Assembly: GCF_013177315.1 (NCBI RefSeq)
Contig: NZ_CP053661.1
Location: forward strand, 2,914,001-2,978,000
Length of the DNA: 64,000 nt
From: Thermoleptolyngbya sichuanensis A183
Lineage (GTDB): Bacteria > Cyanobacteriota > Cyanobacteriia > Elainellales > Elainellaceae
Direction: 5' to 3'
A model generated the notes under the pieces. It had not been told where the DNA came from, made no database searches, and worked only from the letters and a program-made list of their open reading frames with translations. Below are positions 9,501 through 17,987 of the stretch, in pieces. The position numbers were made by a program, and so were the translations under genes. Each line of letters starts with the position of its first letter. Position 1 is the stretch's first letter.

Positions 9501-9657
9501 GGGTGCAACCGAGCTACTGAAACAGTCTGCCGCATACTATCAGATGGTAATGCTGAGCAATCCAGCCAGCTTCGATCAAACGGCGCTAGCAAAGAACTGG
9601 CTATGGACTCCGGCGACGCTAAAAGACTGGGCGGCGCTGGGCAGTCGGCGACCTTAG
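6562..9657 (+). CDS. CHAT-domain (caspase-like) protein with TM segment and TPR-like C-terminus
   Basis: CHAT domains are caspase-fold proteases or regulators, often placed in stress, signalling or cell-death pathways. The 1031-residue product starts with GTG at 6562. Around residues 254-310 are HYAGHSN and FNSCRG, the expected His-Cys dyad. A long low-complexity acidic/proline-rich linker follows (about 410-745), then one transmembrane segment (about 752-772, LPLAGAGAMAIALSS) and a C-terminal helical region with TPR-like character. This suggests a membrane-anchored peptidase with an interaction domain. Two copies of an interspersed palindromic repeat sit in frame inside the linker (7791-7825 and 8283-8319). 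No obvious partner gene is adjacent. Confidence 0.85.
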   Translation: MTQEFHLSVTPVGNDEYLVRTERVAPGVPLAEEQLRWAVEEWLALARQLMDDPLLGLLRGHGFYRVGGFELPRRSEYENELPVSLTELGETLYHALFQGTLRNSWMIARGIAQHQGEMLRLRLGLKGSRLPRLPWEVMNGGDRDSLGNLRYPIATGTDVVFSRFQTGIQVMGGRSLRPLSPTQPVRILMVVATPTDQERLELMREAMHLQEELRRPAGPGLEGLGTHPQLELTVLEQPGREELTHALEQGHFHILHYAGHSNLGASGGNLYLVNSRTGLTETLSGDDLAGLLVNNDIRLVVFNSCRGAHTAVPAAGSSAEAQPAQDTRNLAEALVSRGIPAVLAMAEKIPDDVALTLTRLFYRNLRRGFPIDLSLSRARQGLISSYTSNQLYWALPVLYLHPAFDGYLVSGDSRSDPCGNRHHINPADRLQQFPPSYDLPLLAGEEPSLVLSPSRLLEPDLELDLETDEDFELISRAVLLDHDWASPGLEFDNPFHFDAPVATENPFDFDFASSGSLVEVQPTSSERVDEAAESRLAQWPIHHPGAGLFTLGRYDQEPSAPAEGLGTADQPAAAGQFAKQSLGESPVELPGGYLGRLLAQHANPSDHSTAPSSLSLSSTPAPQQTETANAANAADLLQQLTPRPVDLMNVATDATQDARPVDAPVSPAATYRWLASHAPATSPDSSEAAAPPQDSQLDSHQQTATPQDSHRAITPVDTIPTADRIPALRDSRAAHPARKPGRLQKQHILLPLAGAGAMAIALSSFHYTMGLLRREPSPADLLPPMDSAYTPGVPPMPVGTTETSQLAGAAILNLKRENLPEAEKAIAQLLDQNALLDAKVALDAVPSEWRNASYPELMFLMGRLGWQWQQQEGNIYSVDDVQRFWKLAAEGRPDAAAYWNALGFAHYAKGESVDAARVWCRAAALMLAQPIPDSVDAADDRAALNCPPPIQSVTNPEALTAYAGVALALQQAALDPRFSQGATELLKQSAAYYQMVMLSNPASFDQTALAKNWLWTPATLKDWAALGSRRP
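7791..7825 (+). repeat. Interspersed palindromic repeat, copy B (in frame in CHAT gene)
   Basis: This copy is a near-exact match to the four-copy consensus and encodes GDSRSDPCGNR in the linker just after the CHAT domain, with no break in the reading frame. Confidence 0.8.
8283..8319 (+). repeat. Interspersed palindromic repeat, copy C (in frame in CHAT gene)
   Basis: A more diverged copy (GGGGCAATTCGCGAAGC then GGGGAATCGCCC). It encodes QFAKQSLGESP in the low-complexity linker and also leaves the frame open. Confidence 0.65.
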
Positions 9658-10033
9658 CTGCGGTGAGTCTGCAATCTGTAGACCCTGCAACCTGTGAGTT
9701 TGCCACCTACGAGTCTGCAACCTATGAATCTGCATCTGTGAGTTTGCCACCTACAAGTCTGCAACCTGTGAATCTGCATCTGTGAGTTTGCCACCCACAA
9801 GTCTGCAACCTGTGAATCTGCATCTGTGAGTTTGCCATCTACGAGTTTGCCATCTGTGCGTCTGCAATCTGTAGACTCTGCGACTTAGGTAGACTCTGCA
9901 ACTTAGGAAGACTCTGCGGCTTAGATATCGAGTGCGCTACCCCATCCTGCGAAAAACATTTTCCGAATCTCGCTCCCGCGACTAATATGGATAGTTATTT
10001 CGCCCTGTTGCATAATCGTCATCCTTTGGGTTC
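9658..10033. repeat. Tandem repeat, 44-bp unit built from 11-mers
   Basis: Between the CHAT gene and minC lies a degenerate tandem array. Units starting at 9694, 9738, 9782 and 9826 (the last partial) are 44 bp apart and share GTGAGTTTGCC and TGCAACCTGTG blocks. Each 44-bp unit divides into four related 11-mers. A second simpler run (AGACTCTGCRACTTAGG type) follows at 9870-9925. No gene is supported; the minC promoter presumably lies in 9930-10033. Confidence 0.85.
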
Positions 10034-10831
10034 ATGACTTCTGACTCCTCCCCCGTGTCTACGGTGTCGGCTCTGCCCCAGCCCCCCGCCGATGCCGCCC
10101 ATCCCAATTCGCAGGTCCGCTTCAAGAGTGAAGGCGGCCGCCTGCTGCTGATGCTGCCGCCAGAAGGCGAGAGCGAGTTTGCCGTAAGCTGGGGCGACCT
10201 CTGGCAGCAGCTTAAGCAGCGTCTCAGCGCGGGCGATCGCTTTTGGCAGCCGAATACCTCCGTGCATCTCATCGCGCGCGATCGCCTCCTGGATGTGCGC
10301 CAACTCCAGTCCATCGACGAAGCCCTGGCCCAAGAGCAGCTTTGCCTAAAGCGGGTCTACACCAGCCGTCGGCAAACTGCGGTGGCAGCAGCGACGGTCG
10401 GGTTCTCGGTGGAACAACACACGCCCGTTGCCCATCTCAACGCCCCCGCCGAAGCCACCGGCCAAGCGCTGGCAGAGCCGCTCTACGTCGAAACGACGGT
10501 GCGTTCGGGTATGGAAATCCGGCACCCAGGCACCGTAGTCGTGCTAGGCGATGTCAACCCCGGCGGCTCGATCGTCGCCGATGGCGATATTGTGGTGTGG
10601 GGGACGCTACGCGGCGTGGCCCACGCGGGCGCATCGGGCAATCCCCGCTGTCTGATCATGGCGCTGCGGCTAGAGCCAACCCAACTCCGCATCGGCGAGC
10701 AGCTTGCCCGCGCCCCCGAAAAACCACCCGAACAGTTTTATCCGGAAGTGGCCTACGTGGCCTCGGAAGGGATTCGCATTACTCGCTCGGCAGATTTTTC
10801 CAAGCTGCGGCTGTTAGCGCCCGATGCCTAA
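10034..10831 (+). CDS. minC: Septum site-determining protein MinC
   Basis: MinC inhibits FtsZ ring assembly away from mid-cell and is carried to the membrane by MinD. The 265-residue product has a diverged N-terminal FtsZ-inhibiting domain and a clear C-terminal beta-helix domain from about residue 155, recognised by the run RSGMEIRHPGTVVVLGDVN, GGSIVADGDIVVWGTLRG and AHAGASGN. The N-terminal 30 residues are Ser/Pro-rich, as often seen in cyanobacterial MinC. It is the first gene of a minC-minD-minE set on one strand, 177 bp ahead of minD. Confidence 0.93.
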   Translation: MTSDSSPVSTVSALPQPPADAAHPNSQVRFKSEGGRLLLMLPPEGESEFAVSWGDLWQQLKQRLSAGDRFWQPNTSVHLIARDRLLDVRQLQSIDEALAQEQLCLKRVYTSRRQTAVAAATVGFSVEQHTPVAHLNAPAEATGQALAEPLYVETTVRSGMEIRHPGTVVVLGDVNPGGSIVADGDIVVWGTLRGVAHAGASGNPRCLIMALRLEPTQLRIGEQLARAPEKPPEQFYPEVAYVASEGIRITRSADFSKLRLLAPDA

Positions 10832-11008
10832 CAGAATCCAGGATTCAGGGTTTTGTGAAAAAGATTTCTCCTGTCAGGGCGGCTGCTAGATTACACTGCT
10901 AGATCGCACTGCTAAATTGCATCGACCAGAGTTTCGGTTTCATCTCCGCAAGGTTTCATTCGTTCAGGGTTTACTCAAACAGCTTTAGGAGCATTAGGGG
11001 CGATTTTC

Positions 11009-11815
11009 ATGACTCGGATTATTGTCGTCACATCGGGCAAGGGCGGTGTTGGCAAAACCACGACGACTGCGAACCTGGGCATGGCGCTGGCCAAGCGGGG
11101 GCGGCGGGTCGTGGTGATTGATGCAGACTTTGGACTCCGAAACTTAGACCTGCTGCTGGGGCTAGAAAATCGCATCGTCTACACGGCGATGGAGGTTATC
11201 GCGGGCGAATGTCGGCTAGATCAGGCGCTAATTAAAGACAAGCGACAGCCCAATCTGGCCCTGCTGCCCGCAGCCCAAAACCGCACCAAAGACGCGGTGA
11301 ATCCAGATCAGATGAAGCAGCTCATCGAAACGATGAAGGAGCAGTTTGACTTCATCCTGGTGGATAGCCCCGCAGGCATTGAGATGGGCTTTCAAAATGC
11401 GATCGCCGCTGCCCAGGAAGCGCTGATCGTCACCACGCCTGAAATCTCCGCCGTGCGCGATGCCGACCGAGTCGTGGGGCTGCTAGAGGCCAACGACGTG
11501 CGAAAACAGCACCTCATCGTCAACCGCCTCCGACCCTCAATGGTGCAAGATGACCTGATGATGTCGGTTAGCGATGTCCAGGAAATTCTGGCAATTCCCC
11601 TACTGGGCGTAGTTCCAGACGACGAGCGCGTGATTGTCTCGACGAATAAAGGCGAACCGCTGGTGCTATCGCAAAAGCTCTCGCTGGCGGGGTTAGCGTT
11701 TGACAATATCGCTCGCCGCCTAGAAGGTGAAAAGGTGCCTTTTCTGGACTTCACCGCCAGCCATGATGACCTGCTCTCTCGCATCCGCCGCATGTTCCGT
11801 AGCCCTTCGCGCTAG
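11009..11815 (+). CDS. minD: Septum site-determining ATPase MinD
   Basis: MinD is the membrane-bound, dimerising ATPase that recruits MinC and is released by MinE. The 268-residue product has the deviant Walker A KGGVGKTT at about residues 10-18, the switch DSPAGIE near 119-125 and a C-terminal basic amphipathic tail (DLLSRIRRMFRS) that serves as membrane anchor. Length and motifs are as expected. It sits between minC and minE, 65 bp before minE. Confidence 0.97.
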   Translation: MTRIIVVTSGKGGVGKTTTTANLGMALAKRGRRVVVIDADFGLRNLDLLLGLENRIVYTAMEVIAGECRLDQALIKDKRQPNLALLPAAQNRTKDAVNPDQMKQLIETMKEQFDFILVDSPAGIEMGFQNAIAAAQEALIVTTPEISAVRDADRVVGLLEANDVRKQHLIVNRLRPSMVQDDLMMSVSDVQEILAIPLLGVVPDDERVIVSTNKGEPLVLSQKLSLAGLAFDNIARRLEGEKVPFLDFTASHDDLLSRIRRMFRSPSR

Positions 11816-11880
11816 CCAGTGCCGACCCTCTTAGCACGGGGGTTTCTCTCCTCACCATTCTCCCCAGTTAGCCCTGCCCT

Positions 11881-12153
11881 ATGCTCAGCGAACTCCTCGA
11901 CCGTCTCTTCCCCCGCCAGCCCGAAGTGTCTAGCCGCGAAACGGTAAAGCAGCGCCTCCAACTAGTGCTGGCTCACGATCGCACGGATCTGCCGCCAGCC
12001 ACGATCGAAAAGATGCGCCAGGAAATCTTGGAAGTGGTGTCGCGCTATGTGGAGATCGATCAGGAGGGGACAGAATTTATGCTGGAAAACAACCAGCGGG
12101 CGACAGCGCTAATCGCGAACTTACCGATTCGCCGGATCAAGTCGGATGTTTGA
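11881..12153 (+). CDS. minE: Cell division topological specificity factor MinE
   Basis: MinE stimulates MinD ATPase and gives the Min system its pattern. The 90-residue product has the anti-MinCD helix region early ([18 protein letters not shown]) and the dimerisation/topological domain after it ([16 protein letters not shown]). It starts at ATG 11881 and closes the min set. A short overlapping frame after it (12146-12421) has no support. Confidence 0.95.
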   Translation: MLSELLDRLFPRQPEVSSRETVKQRLQLVLAHDRTDLPPATIEKMRQEILEVVSRYVEIDQEGTEFMLENNQRATALIANLPIRRIKSDV

Positions 12154-12731
12154 TGATTTGTTTGATGATTTGATCGCTTGCTTGAACCGCCTGCCTGTTT
12201 CTGTGATTTCAACCCGCTATCGTTACCAAACGTTAGGAAACTGGCTCAAAGTTTACACAAAAGCGCCGCAGGTAAACTTTGATTTCATCAACTTGATTTC
12301 ATCTGTAGATCGTCTATTCTTAATCTTGAAGCTAATAGGTGATCTGACTTTTAAGAGTGCTTCATCTGCTGGCTTCCCTGGCAGATTAACAGCCAAGTTC
12401 ACACGTTTACTACAGAGGTAAAAGCGCTGTTTATTACAATCTGTCTCGTCCAACCCAACAGCACCCAACTCAAGAACTGAGATTTTCCCATCTGGCAACA
12501 CAGGGAGTGTAATCACATCGACCGAACTTGAATGAATTGATTGAGTCAATTAGTTGAACCAATTAGTTGAACCAGTCGAATAAACCGTTCAGTTTTGATG
12601 TCTGTGAGGCTCTACGAAGTGGCTGTGAAAAAGGGAAAATAAACGGTAGAGAGGCTGGGTGCTGTTGGATTTTAAAGTATTTTTCTCTAGCTTTCTAAGT
12701 AGGTGGACATTAATGAATATAAAACCCAAAG
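12154..12731. other. Spacer after minE, lower G+C, no convincing gene
   Basis: Visibly AT-richer than its surroundings. Two overlapping opposed frames (plus 12146-12421; minus 12253-12549, 98 residues with a TTG start) are open but neither resembles a known family. AATTAGTTGAACC occurs twice in tandem near 12548-12573. It could be a decayed gene; I see no better reading. Confidence 0.3.
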
Positions 12732-12782
12732 ACCCTGCGCCGCCTGCTGCGCGGGCGGCGCAGGGTTCAGGATCTGTTTTTT
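12732..12782 (+). terminator. Strong hairpin terminator between min genes and yihY
   Basis: A perfect 13-bp stem (12732-12744 with 12754-12766, ACCCTGCGCCGCC) encloses a 9-nt loop, and a run of six T follows at 12777-12782. It lies between the plus-strand min region and the convergent minus-strand YihY gene. An A-rich stretch on its other side means it may work in both directions. Confidence 0.75.
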
Positions 12783-12812
12783 AATCTGGTCTATCTACTT
12801 ATTATTTTTCTA

Positions 12813-13745
12813 TCATTCTAGCGATGGCTCTGGCTGTGGGCCTGCGTTGCGCCGACTGCCAAAAAGCTGGGCATACACATAGGTCAGCTCGCCGCCTAAA
12901 AAGAAGACCTGGCTGGTGAGATAAATCCAAAACATTAGCACCATGACCCGGCCCACGACTCCATAGGATCGAAAGCGATCGCCCAGCGACAGCACGCTGT
13001 TATGCACCAAATATTGCAGCAAGAGCAGCATTCCTGCGGTGAGCAATGCCCCCAGCCAAACATCCCCCCAAGTGACATTGGTAGAGGGCAAAATCCGAAA
13101 TAGAATCATAATGATCAGCGCCAGGATTAGAAACGAAAAGAGCGCCTGAAGCGCCCAGACAATCTCTACCGAATCAATCCCCAACGGCTCTAGAAAAGCG
13201 CTCGTGCCGCCCGTTTTTTCTAAAAGCTCCAGTCCAGTTTGGACTAATAAATCGGAAACCAGCGACACAAACAGCAGCGGCGCAGTCGCAATCACCAGCA
13301 TCACAGAAAACGCTTTTTTACGCAGCATCACCCGCAGGATTTTCCAGGGGCTTTGGCCGGGTTCAGGCTGAAACGCAACGCCCCAAATTTTATCAAACGC
13401 GCGATCGAGGGAATAGAAAAAGTTGCTGGCGGCAACCAGCAAGAACACCAGACCCAATAGCCCAATGCTGAGGCTGTCTTGTCCTGGCACCAGGATCGAA
13501 CTCTCGACAATGCGGTAGGCTTCTGGGGGCAGCGCCTCCTGCAACAGGGTTTGCAGGCTGGTGTAGAGTTCGGCATTGCGACCGAGCAGCGACCCCAACA
13601 GGCTGAGCGATAGCAACAGCAGCGGAAACAGGGAAAATAGCGCGTGGTAAGAGAGCGTCGCGCCCATATCCAGGCAGTTGTCTTTTTGCCATTTCAGGAC
13701 GGCTAGAAATAAAAGCTGAAATGCCTGAGAAAAAGGGTTTTTCAT
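12813..13745 (-). CDS. YihY/BrkB-family inner membrane protein
   Basis: A 310-residue protein with about six transmembrane segments. The N-terminal MGATLSYHALFSLFPLLLL and the later FFYSLDRAFDKIWGV are characteristic of the YihY/virulence factor BrkB family (once called RNase BN, wrongly). The function is unknown; members are thought to be plasma-membrane transport or envelope proteins. It ends about 30 bp from the hairpin at 12732-12782 and is divergent from the TIR-like gene at 14008. Confidence 0.88.
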   Translation of the reverse strand: MKNPFSQAFQLLFLAVLKWQKDNCLDMGATLSYHALFSLFPLLLLSLSLLGSLLGRNAELYTSLQTLLQEALPPEAYRIVESSILVPGQDSLSIGLLGLVFLLVAASNFFYSLDRAFDKIWGVAFQPEPGQSPWKILRVMLRKKAFSVMLVIATAPLLFVSLVSDLLVQTGLELLEKTGGTSAFLEPLGIDSVEIVWALQALFSFLILALIIMILFRILPSTNVTWGDVWLGALLTAGMLLLLQYLVHNSVLSLGDRFRSYGVVGRVMVLMFWIYLTSQVFFLGGELTYVYAQLFGSRRNAGPQPEPSLE

Positions 13746-13880
13746 GCGGAAACTCGCGGGTCTGGGTGGGAATGTCCCAAATTTTAGGGTTCAGCGGTCT
13801 ATAACCTGACGTAAGCTTAACAAGCGACTCCGTTTGTCACGTATCGGGGCAAAGAGAGCGCAACCGACACCCCGAAATAT

Positions 13881-13894
13881 AGTACAATTGTTCT
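13881..13894. promoter_or_regulatory. LexA-box-like operator
   Basis: AGTACAATTGTTCT fits the published cyanobacterial LexA consensus RGTACNNNDGTWCB at every position. It lies 114 bp upstream of the TIR-like gene start (14008) and 136 bp upstream of the divergent YihY gene start. A match to a degenerate 14-mer could be chance, but its intergenic position between divergent genes is where an operator would be expected. Confidence 0.45.
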
Positions 13895-14007
13895 ACATTA
13901 GTGGAGGAGATGCTAGGCCGCCGAAGCAAAGATATCCTCCGGTTTGACTGGGCGGCGATCGCCTGTAATCTAGACTCATTCCATCCTCGCCTGCGAGAGA
14001 CTCACCT

Positions 14008-14775
14008 ATGGCTATCATTGCTCTAAAAGCCTGGTATTTGCGAGAATACGAGCCAATTCGCGAGGTGGAAAAGCGCCCCCATGACCTCCGCCTCAGCAAG
14101 AATAGCTTGCTCAAGTCGGCGCTGCGGGCCGACTTTCTCGACGACAGTGCCGAGGTGCGGGAAACGGAGTGGTTTCAGCGCTATCTGGATGGTGACACGG
14201 TAGAGTTTTACATCGAGGGCAGCGGCGGCTATGCGATCGCCAATATTGACCTGATCAGCCACGAAATGTATTTCGTCAAACAGGATTCGCTGTCGCAGCT
14301 TGATCCGACTATTTTCCTGTGCTATCAGACGCAGTTCGATGAATCTAGCGACCTGCTGCGCGAGGAGTTGCAAACCTTTATTGAAAAGTTCAACGGGCGA
14401 TCGCGCATTTCCCTTACCCTGGAGGAGTCGCACCGCCTGACGGATGGCCCCGCCCGCCTCAGCAGCAGCCTAATGCGGAAGATTCGCAAGTCGCTGCTGT
14501 TTATTGCCGACGGCACGCCAATTCTGCATCTAGACGGCACGCCGCCACAACTGATTCCCGACCCCAAGGTTTGCGTTGAAATTGGCTATGCCCTCCAGAG
14601 CAAGCGATCGGAGCAAATCTTGCTGGCGCAGATGGAGCGCTCGGACGTGCCCGGCCAGTTTCCCTTCGACCTGCCCAGCAACAGCCGCCTGCCCTTTCGC
14701 AACAAGACCGAACTGCGAAAGCTGCTGCCCCAGGCGCTAGAGGCCCAGCTTCAGCGGTTCAACCTGACAGCTTAG
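14008..14775 (+). CDS. Conserved cyanobacterial protein with TIR-like C-terminal domain
   Basis: A 255-residue soluble protein. The N-terminal part (MAIIALKAWYLREYEPIREV and on) is not recognisable as a known domain. From about residue 158 the pattern hydrophobic strand IADGTPI, then PDPKVCVEIGYALQSK, then QILLAQME and FPFDLP resembles predicted TIR-like/nucleotide-binding domains, in which an ExGYA glutamate (Glu191 here) is the candidate catalytic residue. Such domains cleave NAD+ or bind cyclic nucleotides in immune systems, but that activity is inferred, not shown. A LexA-box-like site precedes the gene. No adjacent nuclease or sensor is seen; the gene stands alone. Confidence 0.6.
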   Translation: MAIIALKAWYLREYEPIREVEKRPHDLRLSKNSLLKSALRADFLDDSAEVRETEWFQRYLDGDTVEFYIEGSGGYAIANIDLISHEMYFVKQDSLSQLDPTIFLCYQTQFDESSDLLREELQTFIEKFNGRSRISLTLEESHRLTDGPARLSSSLMRKIRKSLLFIADGTPILHLDGTPPQLIPDPKVCVEIGYALQSKRSEQILLAQMERSDVPGQFPFDLPSNSRLPFRNKTELRKLLPQALEAQLQRFNLTA

Positions 14776-14832
14776 GCGTAATGGCTCAGGTGTAATGGTT
14801 CAGGTGTAATGGCTTAGGCCTAATGGCTTAAG
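14770..14832. repeat. Tandem 14-bp repeat across a stop codon
   Basis: About 4.5 copies of a 14-bp unit (GCTTAGGCGTAATG and close variants) begin at the last sense codon of the TIR-like gene and run into the spacer. They supply several stop codons in succession. Confidence 0.75.
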
Positions 14833-14856
14833 CGACGGTTTAAGCACAAGGATCGA

Positions 14857-15774
14857 TTATCGCTCGTAATGCACCCGCGCATTTAGCCCAAAGTCGCGGA
14901 AATAGCGATTCCATCGCTCGGCGGCGCTGCGTCCCGAAAAGGGGCCCACCAGCACATGGGGGCCGTGGGGGCGATCGCGCTCTTGCACGCGCCCCGCCAC
15001 TGGAAAGCCCTCGCTCAGCAGCCGCACTTGCTCGCTCACGCGGGACAGACTGCCAGACGTACCAGGAATCAGCACGTAGTAGCCCCGACTCCGGTCGGCA
15101 GTTCCATAGTCATAGGCTGGGGCGGGCTGTGGCTCCAGCGCTGGATACTGCCCAAAAGGAACCTCGACGGGCGGCGCGGGTGGCAGCGGGTCAAGCGAGG
15201 CTTGGGCTGCGTCGGGATAGATCGTCTGCACCGGAGCCACGCCGCCCGACACGGCTACAACCTGTGCAGTAATCCCCTGCGCGGCTAGTGCCTGCACCTG
15301 CTGCGATGCCGTCCACTCCTCTCCAAACACACCCGCCTGAATCACCTGCTGCCCCTGATAGGACTGGAGTCCAGCGCCGGGGGCAACTTGCTGCACCTGA
15401 GACAGCAGCAGCGGACTGTTGCCATTTACGATAACCACGTACTGCTGGCCTGAAAATTGGGCCGTGCTTGTCCCGCGCCCGTCTGACCCCACGGCGGCTC
15501 CCGGCTGCGGATAGAATGTTCCCACTCCAGCATCCGGCGGCGGCGGCAGCCCATCTACGACGCGCTGTACCGTGCGCTGTGCCATGCGCTGGGGCTGCGC
15601 TATGAAACTCGTAGATCCCGGCTCGGCCGGGCCTGCACTGACGGGCGCTGCAATGCCGACACTGCTACCCAGGGCGATCGCCCCCAGCACCAGACGCACC
15701 CAAGGCCCCCCCCCTGCTAAACGCCTAGCGCGCAGATTTGACCTATACCACAGAGAAAAAAACGATGCCGTCAT
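14857..15774 (-). CDS. Secreted or anchored protein with SPOR-like repeats
   Basis: About 305 residues from the ATG at 15774; an upstream in-frame start at 15828 is less likely because the Arg-rich N-region followed by VRLVLGAIALGSSVGIAAPVSA makes a good signal or anchor segment from 15774. Two copies of a motif typical of SPOR-like domains can be seen: QYVVIVNGNSPLLLSQVQQV then AGVFGEEWTASQQVQALAAQG, and YYVLIPGTSGSLSRVSEQV then VGPFSGRSAAERWNRYFRDFG. SPOR domains bind denuded peptidoglycan at the septum. A periplasmic cell-wall role is inferred; sequence support is moderate. Confidence 0.65.
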   Translation of the reverse strand: MTASFFSLWYRSNLRARRLAGGGPWVRLVLGAIALGSSVGIAAPVSAGPAEPGSTSFIAQPQRMAQRTVQRVVDGLPPPPDAGVGTFYPQPGAAVGSDGRGTSTAQFSGQQYVVIVNGNSPLLLSQVQQVAPGAGLQSYQGQQVIQAGVFGEEWTASQQVQALAAQGITAQVVAVSGGVAPVQTIYPDAAQASLDPLPPAPPVEVPFGQYPALEPQPAPAYDYGTADRSRGYYVLIPGTSGSLSRVSEQVRLLSEGFPVAGRVQERDRPHGPHVLVGPFSGRSAAERWNRYFRDFGLNARVHYER

Positions 15775-16124
15775 AAGCTTGCAGAAGTGAGGGGAAGGAT
15801 GGGCGATCGCGCTACAGATAGCGGACAAAGGGCGATCGCCTGCTAGATGTCGATTTTTGCCCGCAAGTCTAGCACGGCACTTCCCAGATGAATCAACTTT
15901 TTATCGGGTTTTTGTCGGGTTTTTGTCGGGTTGTTATCGGGGCGATCGCCCCAAATCCCCCACTAACCCAAATACCCTACTAGGCAACTGCCATACCAAA
16001 CAGCAAAACGCCCAAGAGCAAAAAGCCCCCAGGCGTGACACAACCAGTCATTACATTTGGAATATTCTGGCGGAATATTCTGGAATATTCGGACAAATTT
16101 GCCCAATACCGTTTGCTCAATACG
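15775..16124. repeat. Spacer with 4 x 11-bp tandem repeat (15898-15941)
   Basis: The block TTTTTRTCGGG is repeated four times at 15898-15941, with the last copy diverged. The rest is non-coding spacer with HIP1 sites and a TCTGGCGGAATATTCTGGAATATTC stutter at 16066-16090. No gene is supported. Confidence 0.7.
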
Positions 16125-16658
16125 TTAGTAAGCGTCTTGCAATTCAAAGAAGTCGGGCGAAATGTAGTCCTTCCGCAAAGGGAAACCGACCCAATCTTCC
16201 GGCATCAAGATCCGCTTCGGGTTAGGATGCCCTTCATAGACAATGCCATACATATCGTAGCTCTCACGCTCCTGCCAGTCGGCCCCCTTCCAGATCCAAT
16301 AGACCGAAGGCACTCGCGGGTCTTCACGCGGCACAAACACCTTCACGCGCACCTCTTCCGGGCGATCGACGTTATCGGCAATCTTGATTAGGTGATAGGT
16401 ACTCACCAAGTCTTCGCCTGGCCCCGCGTCGTAGGCCGCCTGACACTGCAAACAGTTGAACCCATAGGCGTAGAGCGCCGTTGCAAAGGGAATTAGAAAC
16501 TCCCGATCCACCTTCAGCACTTCTACACCCAGATGATCCAGCTCCAGGGCTTCATGCTCAAAGCCGTTCTCAGCGAGCCACTTAGACACCTTGCCAACTT
16601 CGACAATCGGCGCAGCTTCAGGGGTTTCCTGGGGAGTAGGGGTTGTCTCTTCAGCCAC
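16125..16658 (-). CDS. ndhJ: NAD(P)H-quinone oxidoreductase subunit J
   Basis: NdhJ is a peripheral-arm subunit of the thylakoid NDH-1 complex (respiration, cyclic electron flow, CO2 uptake). The 177-residue product carries the family stretch [20 protein letters not shown] and the following [14 protein letters not shown], homologous to the 30-kDa subunit (NuoC) signature. It overlaps the end of ndhK by 8 bp, so the two are translationally coupled in the usual cyanobacterial order ndhC-ndhK-ndhJ. Confidence 0.97.
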   Translation of the reverse strand: MAEETTPTPQETPEAAPIVEVGKVSKWLAENGFEHEALELDHLGVEVLKVDREFLIPFATALYAYGFNCLQCQAAYDAGPGEDLVSTYHLIKIADNVDRPEEVRVKVFVPREDPRVPSVYWIWKGADWQERESYDMYGIVYEGHPNPKRILMPEDWVGFPLRKDYISPDFFELQDAY

Positions 16659-17385
16659 GATCCACAGCCTCCTTTTCAGCTTCTAACGCGGGCGACATAG
16701 GCATTCCAAACGCTTCGGCCAGCTCCTTCGGCGGAGCCTTGCGTGTGTCTGCCTCCAGATACTTCCCAGTCAGAATCGGCGATACTTCCTTCATGCCGTG
16801 GGAAATAGTGTAATAGCGGTGGGTTTGCGCCACTTCGCCCCGTTCTGCCAGCGCCTCGCTAGAAATTTTCTTCCGCAGCTTGATGATGGCATCGATAATT
16901 GCTTCGGGACGCGGCGGGCAGCCAGGAATGTAGACATCCACGGGAATTAGCTTGTCTACGCCGCGCACTGCCGTTGGCGAGTCCATGCTGAACATGCCGC
17001 CCGTAATTGTACAGGCCCCCATCGCGATCACATACTTCGGATCGGGCATCTGCTCATAAAGCCGCACCAGCGCTGGAGCCATCTTCATAGTGATAGTGCC
17101 AGCAGTGATGATTAGGTCGGCCTGGCGCGGACTGGATCGCGGCAGCAGACCAAAGCGGTCAAAGTCAAACCGGGAGCCAATCAGCGCCGCAAACTCAATA
17201 AAGCAGCAAGCCGTTCCATAGAGCAGCGGCCAGAGGCTCGACAGCCGCGCCCAGTTGTGCAAATCATCGACTGTGGTCAGGATCACGTTTTCCGAAAGAT
17301 CCTTCGTAACCTCTGGGCGACCGATGGGGTTCTGTAGACCTTCTAGCAAGTTCTTAGGTTCCGTTGTGCCAGGATTCATGACCAT
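16651..17385 (-). CDS. ndhK: NAD(P)H-quinone oxidoreductase subunit K
   Basis: NdhK (NuoB/PSST) holds the terminal [4Fe-4S] cluster N2 that passes electrons to plastoquinone. The four ligand cysteines are visible: TACCFIEF (two), MGACTITGG and PGCPPRP. The start chosen is the ATG at 17385, because AAGGAG lies seven bases upstream; a further in-frame extension to 17406 exists. This start lies inside the last codons of ndhC (stop at 17376), giving translational coupling. The product is 244 residues, a normal length. Confidence 0.97.
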   Translation of the reverse strand: MVMNPGTTEPKNLLEGLQNPIGRPEVTKDLSENVILTTVDDLHNWARLSSLWPLLYGTACCFIEFAALIGSRFDFDRFGLLPRSSPRQADLIITAGTITMKMAPALVRLYEQMPDPKYVIAMGACTITGGMFSMDSPTAVRGVDKLIPVDVYIPGCPPRPEAIIDAIIKLRKKISSEALAERGEVAQTHRYYTISHGMKEVSPILTGKYLEADTRKAPPKELAEAFGMPMSPALEAEKEAVDRG

Positions 17386-17756
17386 TCCAGTGCTCCTTTC
17401 CGCCACGCATATACAAGACCGACAACCAGGATTGCAATGAAAATCAGTGCTTCGACAAAGGCCAGCAGCCCTAGCTGGTTAAAGGCGACCGCCCAAGGGT
17501 AGAGAAACACCGTTTCCACGTCAAAAATGACGAACACCAGCGAAAACATGTAGTAGCGGATGTTGAACTGAATCCAGGCTCCGCCGATTGGCTCCATGCC
17601 GGACTCATAGGTGGTGCGCCGCTCCACGCCAGCTCGTTTGCTGGGACGCAGCACCCAAGACAACCCTAGCGCTAAAAACGGAACGATGCCACAGACAATG
17701 AGGAATCCTAGAAGGTATTCGTAGCCACTGAGAACAAACACGAAGTCACCTGCCAC
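17376..17756 (-). CDS. ndhC: NAD(P)H-quinone oxidoreductase subunit 3
   Basis: NdhC (NuoA) is a small membrane subunit at the junction of the NDH-1 arms. The 126-residue product has three transmembrane segments and the family stretches [19 protein letters not shown] and [20 protein letters not shown] with its acidic residues. It is the first gene of ndhC-ndhK-ndhJ; the promoter should lie in 17757-17987, which it shares with the divergent gene at 17988. Confidence 0.97.
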   Translation of the reverse strand: MAGDFVFVLSGYEYLLGFLIVCGIVPFLALGLSWVLRPSKRAGVERRTTYESGMEPIGGAWIQFNIRYYMFSLVFVIFDVETVFLYPWAVAFNQLGLLAFVEALIFIAILVVGLVYAWRKGALEWS

Positions 17757-17987
17757 TTGATTAGCTTAAGTGCAACACTAGGATGCGGCCCTGCTAGCGC
17801 AGCCCGGTGAAGCTTAGTGAAACATCAGGACTCGACAAGCCGAATCTCTGATAATGTTACTCTCTTTTTACATTGTTTTGAGAGCCTGAACTGTTTGCAA
17901 GGATTCGGTTTTGTTTGACTAGCCTTCAGAAATTTGAATGGTTTGATTCAGGATCTCGATACGGCCTCTTGATAAGGCGCATCGCTC

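Noticed and set aside
12146-12549. Small ORFs on both strands after minE
   Set aside because: They overlap each other; the minus one relies on TTG; no ribosome site or family match. Left as spacer.
13911-14024. Short leader ORF before the TIR-like gene
   Set aside because: GGAGG is only two bases from the ATG, the frame overlaps the real gene out of phase, and the product has no features.
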